From contig JAJVDF010000248.1 in assembly GCA_022410635.1 (NCBI GenBank), positions 1,372,106 to 1,436,105 of the forward strand: 64,000 nt of DNA. The letters run 5' to 3'. Position 1 is the stretch's first letter, and every line of letters begins with the position of its first letter. Source of the DNA: Tretioscincus oriximinensis (lineage: Eukaryota > Chordata > Lepidosauria > Squamata > Gymnophthalmidae). Made by a program: the position numbers and the translations under genes. Under the pieces are notes generated by a model. That model ran no database searches. It was not told the DNA's origin and saw only the letters and a program-made list of their open reading frames with translations. Positions 34,234 through 45,817 of the stretch are shown in pieces.

Positions 34234-34942
34234 AGCTCTTATCCCAGATGTTGAAGAAAAAAAGGTAGTTCGAATAACAAAGTAATAATTTTTTTTTACA
34301 ATCCCTTAAAAGTTGTTTTCACGGCAGCAGACAAACAACAATCTCTTCCATTGTTTCTAAGCATGTGGCATGGATGAGGAATGCAAAAGAAGCCTTATAT
34401 TCAAATTGTTCAGTTCTGCCCCTTTGCAAATTTTACAGCAGAAAATGGGCACAAATTGAAGATACCCCTGCACCTGATGGAGAGATTATAGCCTCACGTC
34501 GTTTCATGAAAGTGTTACAGGAGTGCCTGCTTTAACATGAACATAAAACAATGTTCGTATATGGCTTGTGCAGTTAGCATGCAACGGCATTTACTTACTT
34601 CCATTTGTCAATGACAAATGGTTGAGTTTAAACCAAACCAGTGGTAACAAGTTTGAGTATATCTCACTTTTCACTGGGGAGATAACAATAATAAAAAGTC
34701 ACATTTAGGCCAGGGATGTCCTGTGGCCCTTCANATGCTCCTGAACTTCAACTCCTANTTTTCTACTCCCACTGCAGTGTCTGCTCTACTGAATCAAAGG
34801 AAATGCTTGGAGTTGTAATTCAGGAGCATCTGGAAGTCCACAATTGGTCACTCATGCTTTAGACCATCCTTCAGTTCATGTCCTGATTTGTCATGCTTTA
34901 AAAAAGTTATATTTTTATGAATACTTTGTTTTCTGCCTTTAG

Positions 34943-35044
34943 GTTTCTTGCTCTTTATATTAGGAATGGGAATCAACATTCACAGTGATTTCCTTCTACG
35001 CCAGCTAAGAAAGCCTGGAGATTTCACTTACAAGATTCCACAAG
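34943..35044 (+). CDS. SRD5A2: Steroid 5-alpha-reductase 2, coding exon 3
   Basis: This 102-nt exon lies between TTTAG| and |GTAGGA. It encodes residues 195-229: GFLLFILGMGINIHSD (195-210) and RQLRKPGDFTYKIPQ (214-228). Asn206, Asp210 and Arg217 correspond to human Asn160, Asp164 and Arg171, residues of the NADPH pocket or sites of human loss-of-function variants. The length and both phases equal the human exon. Confidence 0.96.
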
Positions 35045-35434
35045 GTAGGACNTGCTTTTCTGCAACCCCAGGACAATCTTTAAAGCCTTGATGGCTTGAG
35101 GGGTGCCTGATCCTGCAGACAGGAACTCAGTAGTAGATGAACAATCATTCAGTGGTTGTATATAACTGCACTACTTTTTTCATCAGAATTGATGAGTAAA
35201 CAGAGGTTGCATCCAGATGGTAACCTTCCTCGCATTGTAAACAATGTTGTATAATTAAATAACCATGCAATGATCACTCCACTTTCCACAAGGCAGCAGT
35301 AGCAGCATGAGGAAGGCGCAGTGACCTTAGTGGTCAACCGTATCTTCATCCTGCCCATCTATGGATTCCTGGGTGTTGCCCATCTAGTGTGAAATCCNCG
35401 GGCATGTGACAATGCTGGCAGCTGCCCATGTGTA

Positions 35435-35600
35435 GTCATTTTTTTGCAATATAGAATCCCGAGGAAGGATTCGCCAAATCTATGGAACAGACTCCCCCTT
35501 GAGGTGTGTCAGTCACCATCACTGTATTCGTTTAGAAGATTCTTGAAGATACACCTATTTAACCTTCGCTTCCCATCTTCAGCTTCTGTTGTAATATGCC
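35435..35600 (+). mobile_element. L2-like LINE terminal ORF fragment
   Basis: The + strand encodes LWNRLPLEVCQSPSLYSFRR followed by FLKIHLFNL, the C-terminal end shared by L2-type LINE proteins. Confidence 0.6.
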
Positions 35601-36579
35601 AATTTTGTATTTTTGCCCTAAACAAGGCAGAACCAGCACTCCAACAGCTCTGTAAACTCAAAAATTACAGATCGGCAGAAACCATCAGACCAGTTCTAGA
35701 AGTTTATAAGATGAAGGTCATACCAATTCTATTATATGGGGCTGAAATTACTGAGGACAAAAATAACTATTACAAATTAGAAGCCTTCCAACTAAGAATG
35801 TTCCATCATCGACTTTATTGGCTGCGGTGCGAGCAGAAGTGGGAATATCATCCCTAAAAGGATTAGTACTCCTTAGACAGTACAGTTACTGGCAAAAGAT
35901 TAAAAACATGTCCCCAGATAGATTGCCCTCTCTGTGCCTGAATGAACAAGAACTGAGAAGACCTGAAATCTCATGACTGTCAGACATAACACATAATGTA
36001 ACCCAAATTGGCCTACCCCTGCAAGAGCTTGGACTAATAGGGCAAAAGTCCAAAGAGGTGCTAAAACAAAATGTAGAGGCACAAAATGACATCACCGCCA
36101 TTAGGAAAGTGAAATCAACACCACACCTATCTACCTGCAATACACAAATGAAGATTGAGAACTATCTGCTGCATTCACTGTTACAACAGCAGAGAGTAAT
36201 ATTCACAAGAGCCCGGTTTGATTTGTTAGACATTGAAATGACAAGAGGACGGTATCAGAAGACACCAATACAAGAGAGACGCTGCTCCTGCATTATCAAG
36301 GAATTGGAACACGCGTGCCACGTCCTTCTAGCCTGCTCCTTTTACAACCAAATTAGAAAGCGATATATTTCCCCACTCTTTAAAAACGAAATGAAATTAG
36401 ACAGTAGAGGAAAAGTGCTCTGGCTGTTAGAGGGCAAAGACAAATATGCCAGCCAAAATGTTGCCATGTTTTTACTCAAGGCAGCAAAGATACGTGCTGC
36501 AATAACAAAAGATCTAGTTTTTTAACAAGGATTTATTTTACCATGTATAAAATTTTAAATGGACTATATTTTAAATTTA

Positions 36580-36587
36580 TTTTATGT
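36580..36587. repeat. 8-bp target duplication TTTTATGT (left)
   Basis: Repeated at 36985-36992 on the other side of the MITE. Eight bases is the usual hAT target length. Confidence 0.85.
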
Positions 36588-36984
36588 AAGGTTGCCATAT
36601 TATGGCAACCCAAAACTGGGATGGGGGTGGGGTGGGGTGTGTGTGCACGCGCATGCATGCGCACGCATGCACGCTTGTAGCGAAACAGGTAGAACCTCTT
36701 TCCTGCCTGTCTCACAAGCGTCTGTGCGCATGTGCGCATGTGCGCATGTGCGCACACACGCAGCTGCTCCTTTGGAGGCGCTGTTTTGCCGGGGGTAGCG
36801 GTGGCGGGGTAGCGGCGGGGGTAGCGGCGGCGGCAGCATTAGCAGCAGGGGCGTTAGCGGCGGCGGGGGTTAGCGGCGGCGGTAACCTGGGATTTTTAAC
36901 TATTTTTGCCAAACCCAGACAGGCAGCAAAATTGTCCCCAAAACCGGGACTGTCCCAGTTTACCGGGACGTATGGCAACCCTAG
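36588..36984. mobile_element. hAT-like MITE with Z-DNA-prone and GGC-rich core
   Basis: The left end AAGGTTGCCATA and right end TATGGCAACCCTAG are inverted repeats, and the flanks carry the 8-bp duplication TTTTATGT. The left terminus is itself a palindrome (GGTTGCCATA T TATGGCAACC). The core has alternating purine-pyrimidine runs at 36636-36675 and 36723-36762 (four TGTGCGCA units) and a GGC-rich region at 36787-36890. Non-coding. It sits in SRD5A2 intron 3 inside a LINE tail. Confidence 0.8.
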
Positions 36985-36992
36985 TTTTATGT
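36985..36992. repeat. 8-bp target duplication TTTTATGT (right)
   Basis: Partner of 36580-36587. Confidence 0.85.
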
Positions 36993-37835
36993 GATATGGT
37001 CATGTGACTACTCACTAAATAAACTGCTGCTGCTGTATTTTTGCTTTTAGTGTTGGGTACCCTGAGANCTTTGGGCAGGGCCCTATTTAGGCAAAATATA
37101 GATATTGGTAGTATTATATTTTGTATTGCTTTTATTATTGTCCAACCCAAAGTAGCTGAGGGAAGAGGGGGAGTAAAATAAATAAAGTAAATAAGTAAGT
37201 AAATTACAGCCCATAGACAAAATATAGCCTAAATCCAGCCCTGTCTTCGGGTATAGGATGGGGTATAAGTATAAATAACGTAAATAAAAATAAATAAGTA
37301 AAATAAAATGCAGGTTGCCTGAGCCAAGATGGCAGCAAGCAAGATATCCCACGAAATCAGGGGATTGTGCTATAAATTCTGCTTTTTCCTCATGTTTTTT
37401 AAAGGGGGATATACATTTTCTTCATGCCTTCCTTATACTATGGTGGTGTGAGTGCAACTGAACTACAATACATAGCAATCCAGCCATCCCAGTGTAAGAA
37501 AAGCCTGAATGAAACAGCAGGCAGATGCACCCAGGGGCAATGACATTTCACTAGGAAACTGGTAGTGCTTCCAATCCAAACTGAGAATACTGAATTCCTA
37601 AAATCAGAGCAGTAGTGGCTGTAAACAATCATTTAAGGATTCCTGGGGTAAAAGTCAGTTTTTGGTCTGACAACTATGCAGGGGGATTACTCAATCTACT
37701 GAAAATATTATGGGAATTTAGACTACATTCACATGCAGCAAATAAATATACCAGAGTACCATTTCTGAATTGCCTTTGGCAATGCAAACTAATATTTGAA
37801 GTTCAGTGTATTCGTATGTGTTCTCTTTTATATAG

Positions 37836-37986
37836 GAGGACTATTTGCATATGTATCGGGAGCAAATTACTTCGGTGAAGTACTGGAATGGTCTGGCTAT
37901 GCTATAGCAACCTGGTGCCTCCCAGCTTTTGCTTTTGCTTTTTTTACACTNTGTGTCCTTGGAGACCGAGCTTGCAGATACCACAG
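37836..37986 (+). CDS. SRD5A2: Steroid 5-alpha-reductase 2, coding exon 4
   Basis: This 151-nt exon lies between TATATAG| and AG|GTATTG. It encodes residues 229-279: GGLFAYVSGANYFGEVLEW (229-247), the highly conserved NADPH-binding block with Asn239 (human Asn193), Gly242 (human Gly196) and Glu243 (human Glu197), then LPAFAFAFF (257-265) and GDRACRYHR (271-279). Arg273 corresponds to human Arg227. The codon at the position of human His231 is TAC, giving Tyr277, which is unusual. One N at 37951 is in the third position of a CTN codon, so Leu267 is certain. Confidence 0.96.
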
Positions 37987-39652
37987 GTATTGAGACTGTT
38001 CTAATTATTATATTATCATGAATCTAATTAATCACTAATTAGTTGCATCTGACAATACTCCAAAAAGATAAATCACTGATCAGGTTTTAAGAAGACAGTA
38101 AAGAAGGTGTGAGGCTCCCAATCAAAATCTTTACTTGTGGAAGTGATTCATAAGTCTCTATTTGATGTTACATATAGAGATAGTTACTGCTGACTCTGTC
38201 ATCAAGGGGTGAACATCAGCCCAATTTGACCCAGAGCTCAATCAACTGAATCAGAATGCCGAGAGGTCAGTGAAAGAGTCAAATTNCATTGTCCAAATCC
38301 ATTGTCTATAGACAATTCCATGTTCAGGCAACACAAGAAACTGAAACAGAAAGAAATGACACGAGCAAATCAAGATCAGTTGTCAACTGCAATAATCTAT
38401 GGAGCTTCTGACTTATTTATAGAAACAGCTGAAGACTGAATGAGCTCTTTCCACTGTCCTTATTAACCTCTTCTGTGTTTGCTTCTCCTTTCTGCAAGTA
38501 TCAACTTCCTGAATATTAGCTTGTTCCTCTCCTAACTCAGAAGGCCCTGCCTGCAGCTCAGAAATCTATGGTCAGAGACTCAACAGGGTCCTCCTCATCT
38601 GAATCCTTGCTGGATGAGGAGGGGGGGACATTACACTTTCCCTCTTCAAATTTCTTGGTGGGCCTTGAATATGACAATTTACTACATGTTCTAAATATCA
38701 CCACTAACCCCTCTGGCTGAGGTCCTCCACATTGGCACCCACTGTTTGTCTTCCTCAATCTTCTGCATATTTTATCCTTGATCTCTTATACTGGGGGTGA
38801 CTAAACTATAACCATCTATTGCAAGAATGCAGTTCTTATCATTTTTTGCAATTGGCTAGACTAATTGGAGGATGTAATTCAGAACTTCAAAGGATTATAA
38901 CTTGGCCTACTGCTGTGTTTTGGAACTGTTTTGTCTTTTTAACATTCACTTTTGTAGTGTTGTGATTTGACTCTTCCTTAGTTATTCATTGCTTTAATAT
39001 CAGTGCATTATGTTTGTCTGCAAATGCAGAACTGTATCGAGTTTGCATCTGTGACTCACAAACTCTATTAGTAGTAGAGTTTAGCATTTTCTCACACTTA
39101 AGGTGTAAAGGGTGAAACTGTCTAGTTTAGATTGTTAAGAGATTAGGCACTTTTTACAGTCCTAAGTTAAAACACTTTCAGGTTATAGCTCTGTTGACAT
39201 TGGCATGAATTCTGCTCAAAAAGCCACATCTTCTTAAAATAGTCTTCTCTATCAATTCAGTCTTGCCTATATTGAATCTGCTCATGCCTTAATATCTACA
39301 TGGGAGACCCTCCTGACTGTACCACTAACTTTTATAGAAACAGGAGTAGTGACCTAGACAGAGCTTTTTCAGTTGTAGCCCCAGAGTATGGAATAATTAA
39401 CTCCCTCTGATGTGTGCCAATACCAATATATATTTACAAGATAATTCATCCTGTCCTTTGATTGAGAAAACAGCTTTTCTCAGTAGTTAAGAAAAGTGTG
39501 AGTTCATTTCATTTTTTTCCTATTACTGATATAGGCCATCCTGAGATTTTGGGATAAAAATACTAATTAATTCATTAAATTAATACTAAAATATTTCAAC
39601 AATTATATTTTGTATATAAATACAAACTCTGTTTTCTTTTTTTTTTTTTGCA

Positions 39653-39693
<41 letters not shown>

Positions 39694-40073
39694 AGTGCTA
39701 TTGCAGTACAATATTTTGCAAATCACATTGTACAATATAAATTTGTAAGAACATTTATCATAAAGATAATAATACAATAGTTATACATTTCACGTTACCA
39801 TGTAGCTTGTGCCCACTCCCCACCCATTATCCCTCCCCTCCACCACCACCTAGGAAGTCAAGTTAAAAGAGCCTTACATAATGTGCAGTTGGGAGATAAG
39901 CTGTGTAATATACCTAATGATACAATCTTGTCTATTTACACCGTTTTCTATTATGAATTTTTAGTATTATGTATAGAGTATGACAATGGGAATTACTTGA
40001 ATAAATTTGAGTAGATCTATTGCAAAATATATTTTGTCTATCTATATTTTCATTTTTGTTCCTTTTCTTTCAG
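37987..40073 (+). other. SRD5A2: SRD5A2 intron 4
   Basis: GT at 37987 and AG at 40072-40073, after CCTTTTCTTTCAG. I recognise nothing in 38000-39630. An A-rich/T-rich repeat block follows at 39635-39990. Confidence 0.85.
39635..39990 (-). mobile_element. Probable L1 3' UTR piece with (ATT)n
   Basis: A T-run (39640-39649) is followed by about 12 ATT units (39655-39691), A/T-rich sequence and a pyrimidine-rich CCCACTCCCCACCCATTATC patch. The layout matches the antisense L1 3' UTR at 4325-4450. The repeat itself is certain; the L1 assignment is weak. Confidence 0.4.
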
Positions 40074-40140
40074 GTACTATCATAAGAAGTTCACCAGTTA
40101 TCCAAGATCAAGAAAAGCTTTGATTCCTTTTCTATTTTAA
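40074..40140 (+). CDS. SRD5A2: Steroid 5-alpha-reductase 2, coding exon 5 and stop
   Basis: Sixty-four coding bases plus TAA (40138-40140) encode residues 279-300. Tyr281 and Arg292 correspond to human Tyr235 and Arg246, and the protein ends in KALIPFLF, the family C-terminus. The total is 300 residues against 254 in human, with all of the difference in exon 1. Confidence 0.96.
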
Positions 40141-40720
40141 AGACTTATTATTATGTGGACTTTGTGAATATAAATCCTGTTTCTGTAAGATGCTTGTCGT
40201 GTTGTATAATGTTTCCAGACTGAAGTGTGTGGCATTATATCTCATTGTGCTTGCTAAACAGGACCAATCAGATGCTTATTGCAAATGGAAGTGTCTTCAT
40301 ACAGAACTGGAAGAACGGCTGCTTCTGAGATCCTTCATCCCAGCTTTTCAGAAGAAACAAAAGGCTTTTTTATTTACTAGTACACCATCACCTACTTACT
40401 CATTCAGGGCAGGATACATCTTCAAAGTTATTTCCAATTCCTGAAAAGCATCCCTGGCACTCTACAGAAGCATTCCTGCTCCTAGTCCAGGAAGAGGAAG
40501 TGTGAAAACTCTACTCCCAGGCCTTCCTTTGCTCTACAGGCCTGGCTGCTCTCCCCTTACTGTGGTTAGGAGAAAACATGTCATGTGCCATATAGAGCAC
40601 AAAAGATCTGGACTTTCTACAATGTTTCAGCAGCATAGGAATGATTATCGACTTAAAAGCCATCCACATAAAGAATGCCTTTGGAGTGAATGGGAATAAT
40701 AAAGCAGTTAGCAATACAAA
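40141..40720 (+). other. SRD5A2: SRD5A2 3' UTR with poly(A) signal
   Basis: Unique sequence follows the stop codon. AATAAA at 40698-40703 is the first clean polyadenylation hexamer, and a GT-rich patch follows at about 40730-40760. The end point is inferred, not shown. Confidence 0.6.
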
Positions 40721-40942
40721 TGCTGATCAGCCTGTTCCCCAATCAAAGTGTAAAAAGATTATGTTACTTCTTTGCTTTAGCTTTGGTTGATTCAGAATTG
40801 TCAAGTATACACTGGACATGTGAGATGTCTGATATATAAAGAGATCAGTATCCTATAGGACTCTAGCACAGAAGATGTTGCTTCTATAAGGCTCTTTTGG
40901 CCTAGGTCTGGCTCATTATTCCCCATTATCAGCATGGCGATG

Positions 40943-41116
40943 CAGGTTGTAAAGTGTCCGATACAACGATATTTGCAGTATGACAAACAAATCTGAAAGT
41001 CCCATCGGAACACCTGTAAGCGTAATGCTGGTTAAAATGGGTTTTGTTATAACAATTTCATTGTAACGAACACATCCACCAATCCCTTGGCATTCATTAT
41101 ACCGGGGTTTCACCTA
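40943..41116. mobile_element. TcMar-like TIR element, copy 1
   Basis: The right end GGGGTTTCACCTATGG and interior GTTAAAATGGGTTTTGTTA, AACAATTTCATTGTAACG match 60796-60969. The left end is degenerate (CAGGTTGTAAAG). The CAGGTGAAAC-type ends resemble pogo/Tigger-like elements. Confidence 0.55.
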
Positions 41117-41599
41117 TGGTGATAATACACATTAGATGTATAGTAACAGCTCACTAAAGCACATTAGTTTATTGCTAATAACACCTGTATTGGGATAAAT
41201 AATCAGCAACACGTGTGTAACAGGGCCGGCTCTTGCCATTGTTTGCACTATTCGGCGATCACAACAGNGATCAGTCCAAATGTAAAATCTACATATAGAT
41301 CAATGGAGAACTTGGCCAATCACAGGCCTTCCAAGAGTTGGTTTCGGCCAATCATAAAAAGTCTCCAGGCAGCTTAACTCAGACTTCAATGGGGTCGGCG
41401 ACCAAATGGGAGGAGCTAGACTTCCCTCTCAGTCTCTATGGGAGGTGCCTTTTTGCATTCATTTTCACTTAGAGAGCAAGTGCGAGGCTGAGACCCAGAC
41501 CTGATCTGTGAATTGTTCTCCCCCCCCCCACTCCAGCCTGTTCCCTGCCTTCCCTGAGAGNGAGATGCCAGAAGGAAAATCCAGGGGCTCATCCCAAGC

Positions 41600-42140
41600 C
41601 CCTTCTGACCTGATGCCATGCTGGCGCCTTTCCCAATGGGCATGAGGGGCCGCATGGCTTGCATGCTGCTGCAGCCATGAGATATTTGCTCCCCACCCCA
41701 GCTGTCTTCCCCCAATGATGGGGGGGGGGAGACGGCAGCAGCGAGGAGAGGGGCTGAGGAGCTCAGTGACGGTGGCAGCAGCAGCGCAGCAGGAGGTTGA
41801 CGGGCTGTGTTCCCTGCATGCCACCATCCCTAGCCTTCTCTCAGTGGCGGTGGTGGTGGCAGCAGCGCAGTGGGAGCCTAAGGGGCCGTGTTCCCTGCAT
41901 GCCACCATCCCCGGCCTTTCCCCTGGGTGGGGGCGGCAGCAGCAGTGCAGCGAGGTGCCGATTTGCCTGCACACTGCCATNGCTGCCTTCCTTCGATGGC
42001 TTGGCGGTGTTGGCAGCAGGCCGTGAGGAGCCACCTGGTTTGCATGCTGCTGCCTTCATCTTCCATTTATGGGGCAGTGGCGGCAATGAGGTGTGAGGAG
42101 CCGCTTGGCCTGCATGCTGCTGCTGCTGGCGGCGGCGGGG
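41600..42140. repeat. GC-rich degenerate minisatellite
   Basis: A unit of roughly 71-81 bp recurs, anchored by GTGTTCCCTGCATGCCACC at 41806 and 41888 and related CTGCA(T/C)(G/A)C anchors at about 41655, 41962, 42033 and 42104. Between anchors lie GGC/GCA triplets. Overlapping open frames on both strands follow from the lack of AT and are not evidence of coding. Confidence 0.65.
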
Positions 42141-42245
42141 GGGCCCTGCCTTTTCTTTCTTCCTTCTCTCCATCCTTCCTTCTCTGCTTCCTTCCTTCCC
42201 TCCTTCATCATTCCTTTCCTCCGTCCCTCCCACCTTCCTTCCTTC
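42141..42245. repeat. (CTTC)-rich low-complexity tract
   Basis: Irregular TTCCTTCC, TCCCTCC and CTTTCT units, directly after the minisatellite. Confidence 0.8.
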
Positions 42246-42554
42246 CAAATGAATAAGGTTGGTGGATGTATTTGCTTGGAAAGACAAATAATTTCTTCAA
42301 GAGGGAAAAAATCAATTTTTAAAGCAAGTTGCCCTTTTACTGGTTGTGCTTTAAACTTTCACCCTTCACTGCTTGCCATACATAGAACTTTTTAAAGGTA
42401 GTCTTCTCCTAATAATTTTTATTAGTATTATTAAAAGTTGTGAGAGGCAATTTCTGTTCTTTAATGTCTTAGGTTTCGCCTCTAGCGAGAATTGGGGCTC
42501 CTGAGGTTTTTTATTAAGCTGCAGTGTCTTGGAACAATATACTATTCAGCTTTT

Positions 42555-42735
42555 TAATTGTGCACACTACTAGGCGTACCAAACCAGGATAAAACTTTGC
42601 ACCTTTGGTGGATGTGGAAACGTCCATTATTTTTCCATATGATTGTAAGCTGCACCTGGTGAAAATTCCTCTCTTCTATACCCATTAAAGGTGCAAAGTT
42701 TTATCCCAGGTTTTTGTGTGGTAGCATCGTGCATA
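42555..42735. mobile_element. Hairpin MITE
   Basis: CCAGGATAAAACTTTGCACC (42585) pairs with GGTGCAAAGTTTTATCCC (42690), and the match continues outward through ACCAAACC/GGTTTTTGTGTGGT. The loop is about 80 bp. Non-coding. Confidence 0.75.
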
Positions 42736-42889
42736 CTTCTAATCTAACATCAATATCCATCTATTTTGAACTACCAATCAAGTTATGTCTCTAACAAGCA
42801 GATTAAAATCATAAAGTGTCATTTCCAATGACTACCCAACAAATTAACGGAAGGGGTTTATGTTTGGGGATAGTCTCCAAGACTGCATT

Positions 42890-43135
42890 GCACATGTTTA
42901 TGGACACCAAGGGTATAAATACCTACTAGAAAGGATGTCTGGATGCTGCTTCTGGAATGAAGTAATCATGAAATGCCATTTGCAGGGAGTCAAGAACTGG
43001 TGCATATTTTTCCTTCTTCTGTTCCAGACTGCCCNAGTGCTATTGGTGGGCCTCTGAGTGAGACAGAACGCTGGACTAGATGGGCTCCATCCCCATTCAG
43101 CAGGGCTCCTCTAGTTGTTCTTATGTATCCTCACT
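42890..43135 (+). mobile_element. CR1 3' end
   Basis: GAAATGCCATTTGCAGGGAG, TGGTGGGCCTCTGAGTGAG, ACGCTGGACTAGATGGGCTC and TTGTTCTTATGTA are the sense CR1 3' terminus. Confidence 0.8.
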
Positions 43136-43261
43136 AGACGATCAGTGATATATTTTCATGTTTATCCTTCTTTTAAAAATCTTATTTAACCACACAACAA
43201 TTGAAAACCATATTAAGTGTGATTTTTATTTTTTTTTATAATTTTGTTCTCTCTGTTAAAT

Positions 43262-43520
43262 ACCATTCTGTTATTTTCAGCCCCTTGTTCCAGCCTGTCT
43301 AGATCTTTCTGAATCCTATCTCTATCTTGTTTAGTATTAGCATTAACTTTGTGTCATCAGCAAATTTGATACGTTTTCCTTCATTCCCCTCATCTAGGTC
43401 ATTTATAAATATAATAGCACTGGGCCCAGGACAGACCCTTGTGGGACCCTGCTTGAAACATTCTTCCAATTGGATATGCAACCATTTTTTACCCCTCTTT
43501 GAGTTTGATCACTAAACCAG
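43262..43520 (-). mobile_element. Older CR1/L3-like RT fragment
   Basis: The minus strand encodes FINDLDEGNEG and KRIKFADDTKLM, the RT catalytic region with an intact F-A-D-D. Downstream blocks are degenerate. Confidence 0.7.
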
Positions 43521-45138
43521 TGGTGTCACTTCCTGTCCTGCCTCCGGAAGTGATGTTGCAAAATTTTGGCGCATGCANAGCGCGCACAAACATCTCACAG
43601 TCAACATTTGCTCTGGGGCTGTGACCATCCAGAAAAAAAATGCACCAGCTGNCACTGGTGTGTAACCAAGGCAGGTAATGTGTGTTAGCTGCAGCACTTT
43701 TGCATGTAGGACAGATCTTGCCAGTGACGGTGAAATGACAGTATGCTGCAGCTGGGCTCCAAAGTGCAGTCTTGGAGTCTTCTCCAAGCATAGCTCCAGT
43801 ATTTCAGCACTCTGAGTTCAGCTCTAGACTCTGCTGAGGCAAATGCTGACATTCGTAGATTGACATTTGCACGCTTCCACATGTTGCTCCACTTCTAATG
43901 TAGTTCTAGCTGCAGCTCATCCACATTAAGCTAAAAGTCATGAATGACTGAGTTTTAACCAGATAAGTGCAAAAGCAATCTCTCTACTAGCCAGCAAAGG
44001 GGACCAGTTCCTGTTATTTCCAATGGAGAGCATCTGTGTTGAGGGCCTAAGTTCCAGTCCCAGTTCCGTGGTGCAACAGGTTTTCACTTAGTGGAGAATA
44101 TTGGCTTGGAGTCTCAGCCTGGATATGTGCTACTAACTCGGCTTTTACTCTTTTTAATTCTGCCCGCCTTTAAAATCACAACAGATGGCAAGATCTTCAG
44201 CTAATAAAAATTAAAACTGCGAGTTTACCATTTTCACATGAATGCTTTTTATAAAAATGAACAAGCACAATTTAAACTGAACAAAATATTTGGAATGCAG
44301 CACTCTATAAAGCAGATCATTTGACCCATAAGATTATAAACAGCAGCTGTCAGTGGTTAACAACTGCTTTCTTCCATCTTTGAAAAATTGCCAGACAGCA
44401 GTGCTACTTTTTCGCTTAGAGCAATGACTGATGCTCCTTATTTCCTGCCTATCATTGTCACTGAAGGCATCTTCTGCTAAGAAAGCTCTGCTTTTTATCT
44501 GAGATTTTTCTGTTTGGCTGCTGTGAATTTCCCTGTAAACATCGTGAAAAGAACAAAGTTGATAGTGGTAATAATTCACTTTTTTTGCAGCTAAGGCATT
44601 GTTGAAACTTACGACCAAGGATGAATGGATGGTTTATAATGTTCCAAAAGGTCATAAATGAATTAACTAGCTGTGTTATGTCCCTATAAAATATGGTTCA
44701 CATAATTAACAAGAGATCAAATATTAAATAGATCAGTGACTGAACTTCTTGTAAATGCGTAATTTTATTCTACTAAAAGGCTGCTAAAAACAGTTTGTAC
44801 AAAGCTTGGATCATGTTATTACTGGAATTATCTCGACTTTGTTCAAAGATTTTCTCTGGCTGTTTGAGATAACACAATTTTTTTTATATGCTTTTGTTAA
44901 CTCTTGAGACGTAGCAAGTTGTATGGCCAGCTAAATTAATAACACTAAATAAATAAGCTGTAGTTTTACAGGTTGAAAGTGGCAGTTTTAAAGTAAAGGG
45001 GGGAGCCCTCCATACTCTTCCCCCCAACTGGAAGATATGCTGGCTTGGTGCACTTCTTNCTTGCGCTAACAGTTTTGCTACTGCCTACTATGTGTTTTCC
45101 TTTATTGTCTCTCTTGCATGTGTATGCTTTCAAGAAAC
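43521..45138. other. Intergenic, nothing recognised
   Basis: No gene or known repeat signature. A GC-moderate patch at 43530-43900 may be an undescribed repeat, but I saw no second copy in the window. Confidence 0.4.
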
Positions 45139-45678
45139 TGTCAGGTCCCAAGGCAGAGGGTCTGTTCTTCCATCAAGCAGCAGCTCCAAAGTCACAGAGA
45201 GGCAGCCAGGCAGAACATCAACATGCTGGGGACAGCTGTCCACAGAAACGTTATAAGACCCCCGTGGCACACTCAGTCCCACAATAGGGTCAACAAGTCC
45301 AAAGGATTATACACGAGAGTAGTCATGAAACAAACCAAGTCAGTACAAAAAAAGTCGAGCNAAACTGTAAGGAGCAAGATATAAACGAGGTCAGACTCCA
45401 GTCCAGGGTCGAATACCAGAGGCTAGACAAACGAACACCTCAGAAACCAAGTGACCAATTGCTTCCAGCAAAGAACACCCCTAAGCAGCTGCTTTAAATA
45501 TCGTTGTCAGCGTCTGACATAGGGCCAGAGAGCTTCTACTTTATTCTTCTAGACCTGTGGCTCTGAGCCCTCCAAATCATCTGGGAGTGGAGATGACATG
45601 TGATCTTGAGAGTTAATGTCAATGTCTGATTCCTCATCCAAGAACTGACAGGTCTGTAACACAGGGCTGGTCATGACG
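45139..45678 (-). repeat. Chromovirus 3' LTR
   Basis: Collinear with 52691-53274 but with about 56 bp missing near 45555 compared with the other LTR, plus scattered substitutions. Confidence 0.88.
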
Positions 45679-45817
45679 CTGCTCTCCTCCCCAGGATCAT
45701 CCCCCCACCTGGGGGGTGCAGGCTTGGTAAGGTAAGCTTGATGAAACTCAGAAACTAGCTGAGATGCATGGACATCTCGAGCATCTTCCCAGAAACGTTC
45801 TTCTGGACCATAGCCCT

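Larger units (their letters stand above)
35601..37010 (+). mobile_element. Unassigned non-LTR retrotransposon 3' part
   Basis: Frames at 35620-35857 (KVIPILLYGAEI) and 36058-36525 (RARFDLLDIEMTRGRYQ, RRCSCIIKELEHACHVLLAC) match the C-terminal zinc-knuckle-like tail (CxC...HxLLxC) found after the RT in several LINE clades. A stop separates the two pieces. The 3' non-coding tail is split by the MITE at 36588-36984. I cannot assign the clade by eye. Confidence 0.55.

Noticed and set aside
36602..36994. 130-codon Ala/Gly-rich frame
   Set aside because: It lies wholly inside a MITE's low-complexity core.
7494..40140. Assignment of the gene as SRD5A1
   Set aside because: GRPFP, YMIYCAEYPDDW, FILGMGINIHSD and YVSGANYFGE fit SRD5A2 much better than SRD5A1 as recalled.
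41465..42290. Several overlapping frames of 100-190 codons on both strands
   Set aside because: They are open only because the minisatellite lacks AT. Peptides repeat the satellite unit and show no domain.
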